Below are positions 41,669-48,142 of a DNA stretch of 64,000 nucleotides, in pieces. The position numbers were made by a program, and so were the translations under genes. Location: NCBI RefSeq assembly GCF_009834915.1, contig NZ_WVHS01000001.1, positions 1 to 64,000 on the forward strand. Reading direction: 5' to 3'. The first letter of the stretch is position 1. Every line of letters begins with the position of its first letter. The notes beneath the pieces are model-generated. The model did no database searches and was not told the origin of the DNA. It saw only the letters and a program-made list of their open reading frames with translations. This stretch comes from Hufsiella ginkgonis. GTDB taxonomy: Bacteria > Bacteroidota > Bacteroidia > Sphingobacteriales > Sphingobacteriaceae.

Positions 41669-42442
41669 ATGAAACAGATCCTCCTGCTGGCTATTTGCCT
41701 GGCTTTCGTTACGGCGAATAAAGTATCCGCCCAAAACGCGCACTTTACTACCGATGGAATAATCGAGTACCAGAAGAGCATTAATACCTATGCCCTCATC
41801 AAGAAAAACATCAACAAAGACAATGAGAGCTATATGCAGCGTATTTACGATCAGTATAAAAACACGCAGCCCCAATTCAAACAGCTGAAAAGCACGCTTA
41901 CTTTTTCGAAAACCAAAACGCTCTTCACCCCTACGGTGACGAACGAGAACAACCCCTATTTCGGCAACGACCCGGCAATGGGGCAGCCCAACACCATTTT
42001 TACCGACCTCGCCGCCTCGAGCAGCGTGACCCAGAAGAAAGTATACGAAGAAACGTTCCTGGTAAAAGACAGCGTGCGTAATATCAAGTGGAAGATCACC
42101 GACGAAACCCGTGAAATTGCCGGGTTCTCCTGCCGCAGGGCCAATGCGCTGATCCTAGACTCTATTTACGTAGTGGCATTTTATACAGACCAGATCCCGG
42201 TTTCAGGGGGACCGGAATCGTTTACCGGGTTACCGGGCATGATCCTGGGCGTGGCGCTGCCACATGAAAACGTTACCTGGTTCGCAACTTCGGTTACCGA
42301 CCGGGCAATTATTCCCAGCACGATCGCTCCGCCGGCTAAAGGAAAGGTGGTGAACAACAAAACGTTCAGGCAAACCATTACCGGTGCGCTTAAGGATTGG
42401 GGCGACTACGCACAATCTGCGTTTAAAGCATTTCTGCTGTAA
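41669..42442 (+). CDS. GLPGLI-family secreted protein
   Basis: 257 residues with a signal peptide (about 1-21). The family motif appears as FTGLPGMILGV (about 190-200), preceded by VAFYTDQIPVSGGPES. GLPGLI proteins of Bacteroidota are usually encoded next to a TonB-dependent/barrel protein, as here, and are of unknown function. It starts 5 bases after the barrel gene stop and is followed by a strong hairpin terminator. Confidence 0.9.
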   Translation: MKQILLLAICLAFVTANKVSAQNAHFTTDGIIEYQKSINTYALIKKNINKDNESYMQRIYDQYKNTQPQFKQLKSTLTFSKTKTLFTPTVTNENNPYFGNDPAMGQPNTIFTDLAASSSVTQKKVYEETFLVKDSVRNIKWKITDETREIAGFSCRRANALILDSIYVVAFYTDQIPVSGGPESFTGLPGMILGVALPHENVTWFATSVTDRAIIPSTIAPPAKGKVVNNKTFRQTITGALKDWGDYAQSAFKAFLL

Positions 42443-42460
42443 CGCGGACCGGTAATAAAA

Positions 42461-42515
42461 GTAAAGCCGGGAAGAGAACGCGGTTCAGTCGTTTCTTCCT
42501 GGCTTTACCGTTTTA
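42461..42515. terminator. Bidirectional terminator between GLPGLI gene and methyltransferase
   Basis: Stem GTAAAGCCGGGAAGA / TCTTCCTGGCTTTAC with one G-U, followed by CGTTTTAT on the plus strand. The convergent methyltransferase gene stops at 42527. Confidence 0.8.
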
Positions 42516-42526
42516 TAGTGAATGCG

Positions 42527-43150
42527 TTAACTGAGCACTCCCCTGATCAGCATCGATTTCCACAAATAAGGCAGGCGCCCGCACCCGATAAAATCGGTCA
42601 CCTTAAAGCCCTGTTCTTCGAGCAGGCGGGAGAGCGTAGCCCTCGACCACATCTTGATATGTCCTCCATCAAATAACGGGTCCATGTGGCGGTCCCAACT
42701 TCCGGAAACGCCCACCAGCAGGTTTTTCAGGTAACCATGATAAGGGGTAGAAAGAATAAGCTGCCCGCCCTGCTGCGGAAGCAGGCTTTTGCATAATTTC
42801 ACGAAACCACGAGGATCGTACAGGTGCTCGATCACTTCGGTAGAAATAATCGTATCAAAAGCCAGGTGACTCAGTTTATCGGGCAATTGCTGGGAGGAAA
42901 CGTCCATGATGGCGAACCTTTCGGGATAATCTTTAGAAGCGTAAGTGATACCGGTAACCGAAGCGTCAACCCCATAGCAGTCGAGCCCTTGCCTGATGAG
43001 GAAATGGGTAAGGGCGCCGTTGCCGCAGCCGATGTCTAAAATGCACTTGTTTTTTTGGGGATCCAGCAACCGGAGCAAGCCTTGGCCCAAGTATTGATGT
43101 GATTGTGGGGAGTCGCTGGTGTTAAAGTTAAAATCTTTGTATTGGCTCAT
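42527..43150 (-). CDS. Class I SAM-dependent methyltransferase (UbiG-like)
   Basis: 207 residues. Motif I is ILDIGCGNGAL (about 37-47), acidic motif II GVDAS, motif IV FDTIISTEVIEHL and motif VI LILSTPYHG. It resembles UbiG/methyltransferase 11 proteins, whose substrates vary, so the substrate cannot be named. It stands alone on the minus strand. Confidence 0.82.
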   Translation of the reverse strand: MSQYKDFNFNTSDSPQSHQYLGQGLLRLLDPQKNKCILDIGCGNGALTHFLIRQGLDCYGVDASVTGITYASKDYPERFAIMDVSSQQLPDKLSHLAFDTIISTEVIEHLYDPRGFVKLCKSLLPQQGGQLILSTPYHGYLKNLLVGVSGSWDRHMDPLFDGGHIKMWSRATLSRLLEEQGFKVTDFIGCGRLPYLWKSMLIRGVLS

Positions 43151-43313
43151 GAATGTAGGGGATCAAGCGTAAAGTTGGGAGAAGTATTATTTACCAGGTG
43201 AAGGTTAAAGCAGAAAGTCCGGGTCGATTATTGACAAGCAACTGGTTTCTACGAGTAAATACACCTTTCACGTTGTGCTTTCAGCTCAGGATCTCTCCGG
43301 AAAATCAGCTCGA

Positions 43314-43619
43314 TCAATTGTATGTTCGAAGATAGTAAAAAAAGAGATTTCTCGTTTGTATGCAAAACTGGATATCGCGCACATCGCCAAACGTAAACGG
43401 GTCTCCACAATATGGCTTGATCCGGAATAACCGGAACAGGAAGAAGGTGGTGTCTCTTATACCTCTGGACGTAGCCCTGAATGCCTTGATCTTGGCGTTG
43501 AATGACTCAGCTGATGCGTCGGTGCACCGGTTAATAAGGCAGTTCAGGATTGAGCGGTGATGTAGGTCATCTGATGTATAGAGCGAAAATAGTAATTTGT
43601 AATTTCGCGCTGCGTTCTC
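43314..43619 (-). pseudogene. Remnant of a DDE transposase, C-terminal end
   Basis: On the minus strand an open frame (43619 to the TGA at 43314-43316) contains the transposase-like sequence INRCTDASAESFNAKIK and then RGIRDTTFFLFRLFRI (43410-43556). This matches the C-terminus of ISL3-type/ISAon1-like DDE transposases common in Bacteroidota. Nothing else of the element is recognisable and there is a stop at 43620-43622, so it is a truncated relic. It occupies the gap between the methyltransferase and the LruC gene. The exact IS family is from memory. Confidence 0.65.
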
Positions 43620-43749
43620 TTAAAAGGTTGATCTGCCGACCTGTGATCCGGATAGCCCGGTTCGCTACGGACGATACCGCATCCCAACAATAACGTGGTG
43701 CTGCAAAACATTTGAGTGAAAGCCTGTTTATTATATTACTTATACTACT

Positions 43750-45855
43750 ATGAAAAAAACAGTTATCCTTGGCTTAGCTTTCGTAGCACTGCTCGCCATC
43801 TCTTCGTGTTCGAGAAAAGACGATCCTACTCCTGAACCACCGCTTCCTGAACGGGTTAAAGCTGCGCCTGACGGGTTTGATTTCGCTACCTCCAGGCAAG
43901 TCGAAGTCAATTTGCGCCTCCTTACTACAAATAATTCTCCGTTGAAGGGTGTGCTAGTCAACTTTTTATTACCGGGCTCAGCGGCTGGTGATGGGTCGGT
44001 CCTACGCGCGGCGACAGATGCGAACGGCTATATCAAAGGATCGGTGTCCGTGCCTTCTTACCAGGACACGCTGATCATCCAGCCGAATTATCCCGGTTTG
44101 ATCAACAATGCCAAAGCGCTCATCACTGCAAACGTGCTTAGCGCATCGCTTGGTGGCGAAAACGGGTATGGCGGCAACATCGTACCCGACAAGCTCGCAC
44201 CTTCAAAGACGGGAAGTTCAGGACCTACCGTATTGGTGGCCGACCCATCAACGGGGATCGATTATGCTTACCCGTCTCCTTATACCACAACTTCGTCTGC
44301 GGTGAAGAGCCTTAGCACCGGCGTTCCCAAATATCTCGAAGCCACCCGCGATTATGTCGACCAGACATCGCTCAATATTCTTGCAGCAACTTTCCCCGAA
44401 GGCAGCTCGAATAACGTAAGCGTGAAGCATCCAGAATATCTTACCGCCACGGGAACCTCCGTTAACGTCACCAAAGCGGGAAGCCTGTATGTGACGTTCC
44501 TATCAGAGGTCGCCACCTATACCAGCTCGCTCGGGTATTATACTTATCCCACAGCAAATCCTCCGACGACCGCGTCTGATATCAGCAAGGTAACTCTCGT
44601 GTTTCCTAACACTTCTGCGAACGGTTCACAGGGCGGGCTGGTTGCGGGGGATAAAGTGAAGATCGGCCCCTTTACCGCGGGCACGTCTGTGGGGTTCGTG
44701 CTGATGCAGGACGCCTGGACCGGCAACAGCGTATCGGTAACTACCCAGAAGTTCTTTACTACCCCGGCGCTTAACCCGGAAACTACTACCGCGTTGAAAC
44801 GTCACTCGCTGCTGCTACACGAGACCTATACGAACATTTACCTGTTCGGTTTCGAAGACCGCAACAGGCAAACAGCAAGCACCAATCCCGACAAAATCAG
44901 CGCCGACAACGATTTTAACGACCTGATGTTCTACGTATCGCCGGGCGACATGATCAGCAGCGCGGGCATCCCGTCACTTTTCGGTGAATCAGATTCCGAC
45001 AGCGACGGTGCTGATGACAGCGAAGACGAATTCGTTAACGATCCGCTGCGGGCTTATGCCGATACCACCACCTGGAATACCCTCGCGTTTGAAGACCTCT
45101 GGCCTGCCACCGGCGACTACGATATGAATGACCTCGTGGTGCAGCACCGTTATCGCCTGATTAAAAACTTCGATAATAATATCGTCGAAATATATGGCGA
45201 CTATAAAGTGCTCGCCGCCGGAGCCTCCTATAAGGATGGGTTCGGCGTCGAATTCCCGTTCGCGCCCTCACTGGTGAAAACCGTTACCGGGCAGCGACGG
45301 AGCGGCGCTAATATCATCACGCAACTGGCCAACGGACTGGAGGCAGGACAAACCAAAGCGGTGATCATTCCGTTCGACGATTACCACTCGGTGATACCGA
45401 ATTCGTCGGCGACCGATCCCTCCATCAACACACAACCGTCGCTGCCGAAAGTAAACGGCGAACTCGTCAGCGTAAAAGTGGAGTTTAACAACCCCATTTC
45501 AGCTACGACGCTCAACATAGCGGCTTTCAACCCATTCCTGATCAGCGATCAGCGACGCGGGTACGAGGTGCATCTGCCCGGTAAAACGCCGACGGACAAA
45601 GCGGATAAATCGCTGCTTGGAAGCGGGCAGGACCGATCGAACAGCACGACCGGCAAATACTACCAGACTGCTAACAACTGGCCATGGGCGATCAACATCG
45701 CATCCACCTTCGTACACCCTACGGAAACGACCGCTATCCACACGGTTTACCTGCATTTCCTCGATTGGGCACAATCCGGGGGAACGCAATACGCGGACTG
45801 GTACTCAAATGTGGGCACCGGGTACCGAAATGTCACCGGGCTTTTCACCAAATAA
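43750..45855 (+). CDS. LruC-domain lipoprotein
   Basis: 701 residues. A signal ends in the lipobox AISSC (Cys20), so the protein is a lipoprotein. The N-terminal part carries an Ig-like/carboxypeptidase-regulatory fold (about 45-130). The central region resembles DUF4114-like domains, and the LruC domain (DUF4842) covers about 430-700: it opens with the calcium-binding-like DSDSDGADDSEDEF and continues with LAFEDLWPATGDYDMNDLVV. LruC proteins are surface-exposed in Bacteroidota and Leptospira and have no established activity. A terminator (45863-45899) follows. Confidence 0.85.
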   Translation: MKKTVILGLAFVALLAISSCSRKDDPTPEPPLPERVKAAPDGFDFATSRQVEVNLRLLTTNNSPLKGVLVNFLLPGSAAGDGSVLRAATDANGYIKGSVSVPSYQDTLIIQPNYPGLINNAKALITANVLSASLGGENGYGGNIVPDKLAPSKTGSSGPTVLVADPSTGIDYAYPSPYTTTSSAVKSLSTGVPKYLEATRDYVDQTSLNILAATFPEGSSNNVSVKHPEYLTATGTSVNVTKAGSLYVTFLSEVATYTSSLGYYTYPTANPPTTASDISKVTLVFPNTSANGSQGGLVAGDKVKIGPFTAGTSVGFVLMQDAWTGNSVSVTTQKFFTTPALNPETTTALKRHSLLLHETYTNIYLFGFEDRNRQTASTNPDKISADNDFNDLMFYVSPGDMISSAGIPSLFGESDSDSDGADDSEDEFVNDPLRAYADTTTWNTLAFEDLWPATGDYDMNDLVVQHRYRLIKNFDNNIVEIYGDYKVLAAGASYKDGFGVEFPFAPSLVKTVTGQRRSGANIITQLANGLEAGQTKAVIIPFDDYHSVIPNSSATDPSINTQPSLPKVNGELVSVKVEFNNPISATTLNIAAFNPFLISDQRRGYEVHLPGKTPTDKADKSLLGSGQDRSNSTTGKYYQTANNWPWAINIASTFVHPTETTAIHTVYLHFLDWAQSGGTQYADWYSNVGTGYRNVTGLFTK

Positions 45856-45862
45856 GCAACAC

Positions 45863-45899
45863 AAAAAAGGCCGTCAACGAAAATGACGGCCTTTTTTTG
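45863..45899 (+). terminator. Terminator of the LruC gene
   Basis: AAAAAGGCCGTCA / TGACGGCCTTTTTT stem-loop, 8 bases after the stop. Confidence 0.9.
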
Positions 45900-45933
45900 T
45901 GTCGTCAATCAGTGGTTTGAGCGCAAAGCTTAA

Positions 45934-46018
45934 AGCGGATCAAGCTGAATTTCTGGGGAGTAGATTGGGCTGTCAGCTATCAGCATTCAGCCTGTAAAGT
46001 ATACCTGATAAGGTAAGT
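45934..46018 (+). repeat. Dispersed repeat, copy A
   Basis: 85 bases almost identical to 57219-57302. It begins AGCGGATCAAGCTGAATTTC and includes GGCTGTCAGCTATCAGCATT. The end is a hairpin TACCT-GATA-AGGTA, which in copy B is TATCT-TATA-AGATA. Both copies follow a gene's terminator by 35-60 bases. Confidence 0.8.
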
Positions 46019-46125
46019 GAAATCGAGAAATTTTAGGCTAAAACCCAAAATTTAGGGCAAAAAATAAGAGGCGATGGGCGCCTCTCAAACTAACCAATTA
46101 TAAACCTAAATTAAACGAAAGGTTG

Positions 46126-46239
46126 CTGTAGGGGAAGGAATCGAACCTTCAAGGAGTGGTTAGTGCTGATTACTCTGCATTTCCCATGATCTCCGCCACC
46201 GAGACAAGGAGGTGTGTCTGCCTGTTTCACCACCCTACA
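46126..46239 (-). tRNA. tRNA(Asp)-like RNA (anticodon GUC) with 45-nt variable region
   Basis: The minus strand folds as a tRNA. Acceptor arms are TGTAGGG (46233-46239) and CCCTACA (46127-46133); D arm GTG...CAC with AAACAGGCAGA in the loop; T arm GAAGG-TTCGATT-CCTTC. The anticodon arm CCTCC-TTGTCTC-GGTGG (one T-T mismatch) has anticodon GTC at 46203-46205. Invariant T8, A14, G18-G19, A21, T33, T54-T-C and A58 are all present. The known AspRS identity positions G73, G2:C71, G10, G34-U35-C36 and C38 fit. What is odd is 45 nt between anticodon and T arms (a GGAG/CTCC stem closes it), an unusual U37 and no encoded CCA. It may be a divergent tRNA, a tRNA-like regulator or a relic. It has its own promoter. 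Confidence 0.55.
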
Positions 46240-46290
46240 TTATTTCTAAGAACTTCTGATTGGTACTACCCTTTCATCGTTTGCTTGATA

Positions 46291-46322
46291 CAAATATAGG
46301 CCAAAGGGGAGATTCATTGCAA
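46291..46322 (-). promoter_or_regulatory. Promoter of the tRNA-like gene
   Basis: Minus strand: TTG (46320-46322), 21-base spacer, TATATTTG (46291-46298). The start would be about 45 bases before the tRNA-like 5' end. It is divergent from the Lrp/AsnC gene (46400). Confidence 0.6.
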
Positions 46323-46399
46323 ATATTTTAACAATATATTTTAATTTTTATGATTTTTTTATTTACTTAGAGGCATAATTAATATCCTTAAAAAATTAC

Positions 46400-46894
46400 A
46401 TGGAAAAACGTCCGCAAAATTTAGAAATTGATAATCTGGATATGCAGATTCTGTCCTTTCTCCTGGAAGATGCTACGATTGCCTATACGGAGATCGCCAA
46501 ACGACTGATTGTTTCCGGCGGAACTATCCATGTCAGGATGAAAAAAATGCAGGATATGGGCATTATCAAGGGGTCTAACCTCATCGTCGACGCGCAAAAG
46601 ATCGGCTATGACGTATGTGCGTTCCTGGGGATCTACCTTGAAAAGGGATCTATCTATAAAGACGCGGTCGAAAAGCTCCGGAAGGTAAAAGAGATCGTGG
46701 AGCTGCATTATTGCACAGGTGCCTATAGTATGTTTGCCAAGATCATTTGCCGCGACACTAACCACCTGCGCCTGGTATTAAACGACAGTATCCAGGCCGT
46801 TGAGGGAATTCAGCGCACAGAGACATTTATTTCGCTCGAAGAGAGCATAAAAAGACAGATTAGTCTTGATAATTTGGACGGAACATCATTTTAA
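46400..46894 (+). CDS. Lrp/AsnC-family transcriptional regulator
   Basis: 164 residues. An N-terminal winged HTH (about 12-60, NLDMQILSFLLEDATIAYTEIAKRLIVSGGTIHVRMKKM) is followed by a RAM/AsnC ligand-binding domain (about 70-160, VCAFLGIYLEKGSIYKDAVEKL ... HYCTGAYSMFAKIICRDTNHL). The effector is unknown. It lies between the divergent tRNA-like gene and the convergent pdhB gene. The name of the target cannot be inferred. Confidence 0.93.
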   Translation: MEKRPQNLEIDNLDMQILSFLLEDATIAYTEIAKRLIVSGGTIHVRMKKMQDMGIIKGSNLIVDAQKIGYDVCAFLGIYLEKGSIYKDAVEKLRKVKEIVELHYCTGAYSMFAKIICRDTNHLRLVLNDSIQAVEGIQRTETFISLEESIKRQISLDNLDGTSF

Positions 46895-46963
46895 CTTACA
46901 TTAGAGCTTATTGCTTTTCATCCGAAGAATAAGAAACTCAAGTTAGCGTATAGAGTAAAACAG

Positions 46964-46996
46964 AAAAGCCATTCGTAATGAATGGCTTTTTCTTTT
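46964..46996. terminator. Bidirectional terminator between the Lrp gene and pdhB
   Basis: AAAAGCCATTC / GAATGGCTTTT hairpin with T runs on both strands. Confidence 0.88.
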
Positions 46997-47035
46997 TATG
47001 TATCGTTTCTTAAGCGTTTCAGTCTGAGCACAAGA

Positions 47036-48022
47036 TTATTTCTCTGCGTAAAGAACGCTCTTTACTGCTTTAACCACCTTTTCGGCATTTGGAAGCGCCT
47101 CTTTGATCAGGGTTGGCGCGTACGGCAGCGGCACATCGGCAGACACCACGCGCAACACCGGTGCGTCGAGGTAATCGAATGCGTCCTTCTGCACTTTAAA
47201 GGCAATCTCAGTGGCAATGGAGCCAAGTGGCCATGCCTCTTCAACGATCACCAGGCGATTGGTTTTCTTTACAGACTTGATAATGGTTTCGTAGTCGATC
47301 GGGCGCACGGTGCGAAGGTCGATCACTTCTGCATCAATACCGTCTTTAGCCAATTCCTCAACCGCGGGGTTCACCACTCGGGTAAGCATTTTCCCGAAAG
47401 TAACGATGGTCACATCGGCTCCTTCTTTTACCACGTTAGCTTTACCAAGCTCGATGTAGTATTCACCTTCAGGAACATCACCTTTATCGCCATACATAAC
47501 TTCCGATTCCATAAAGATCACCGGATCCGGATCCAGGATCGATTGTTTAAGCAATCCTTTGGCCTCGTAAGGCGTAGACGGCACAACCACTTTCAGGCCC
47601 GGGCAGTTGGCGTACCAGTTCTCGAAGTTCTGTGAGTGCTGAGCACCCAGCTGACCAGCATTACCGGTAGGGCCACGAAATACGATAGGAACAGAAAACT
47701 GGCCACCGCTCATAGAGAGCACTTTAGCAGCACCGTTAATCACCTGATCAATGGCAACCAGCGAGAAGTTAAAGGTCATGAACTCTACTACGGGGCGTAA
47801 CCCGTTCATGGCGGCGCCGGTAGCGATCCCAGCAAAACCCAATTCAGCGATAGGCGTGTCAATTACTCTTTTGGCGCCGAACTCATCCAGCATGCCCTGG
47901 CTTACTTTATAAGCGCCGTTGTATTCGGCCACTTCTTCGCCCATTAAAAAGATCTTTTCGTCTTTGCGCATTTCTTCGCTTAATGCTTCCCGAAGCGCCT
48001 CCCTGAATTGTATTTCTCTCAT
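47036..48022 (-). CDS. pdhB: Pyruvate dehydrogenase E1 component, beta subunit
   Basis: About 328 residues from ATG 48022 (MREIQFREALREAL). The thiamine-dependent E1-beta signature is present: FLMGEEVAEYNGAYKVSQGML, then DTPIAELGFAGIATGAAMNGLRP, and the C-terminal transketolase-like half with VEEAWPLGSIATEIAF. With the alpha subunit (not here) it forms the E1 enzyme that decarboxylates pyruvate to feed acetyl-CoA. The longer frame starts at 48052 inside a -7 box (48050-48057), so I use the inner ATG. Confidence 0.93.
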   Translation of the reverse strand: MREIQFREALREALSEEMRKDEKIFLMGEEVAEYNGAYKVSQGMLDEFGAKRVIDTPIAELGFAGIATGAAMNGLRPVVEFMTFNFSLVAIDQVINGAAKVLSMSGGQFSVPIVFRGPTGNAGQLGAQHSQNFENWYANCPGLKVVVPSTPYEAKGLLKQSILDPDPVIFMESEVMYGDKGDVPEGEYYIELGKANVVKEGADVTIVTFGKMLTRVVNPAVEELAKDGIDAEVIDLRTVRPIDYETIIKSVKKTNRLVIVEEAWPLGSIATEIAFKVQKDAFDYLDAPVLRVVSADVPLPYAPTLIKEALPNAEKVVKAVKSVLYAEK

Positions 48023-48049
48023 TATATCTCGTGTCAATATTTTGGAACG

Positions 48050-48057
48050 CAAATATA
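48050..48057 (-). promoter_or_regulatory. -7 box of pdhB
   Basis: TATATTTG on the minus strand, 27 bases before the ATG. Confidence 0.45.
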
Positions 48058-48142
48058 TAAGGAATAATGGAGAATAGCGAAATGAACAATGCCTACCTAT
48101 GTACTAAATCTGTGGTAAAAGTGAAGGGAGTAGGCCAGGCAT

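Noticed and set aside
46126-46239. tmRNA-like mini ORF (ATG GGA AAT GCA GAG TAA) inside the variable region
   Set aside because: A six-codon frame is easily chance. The molecule has full D and anticodon arms, unlike tmRNA, and is far too short for one.
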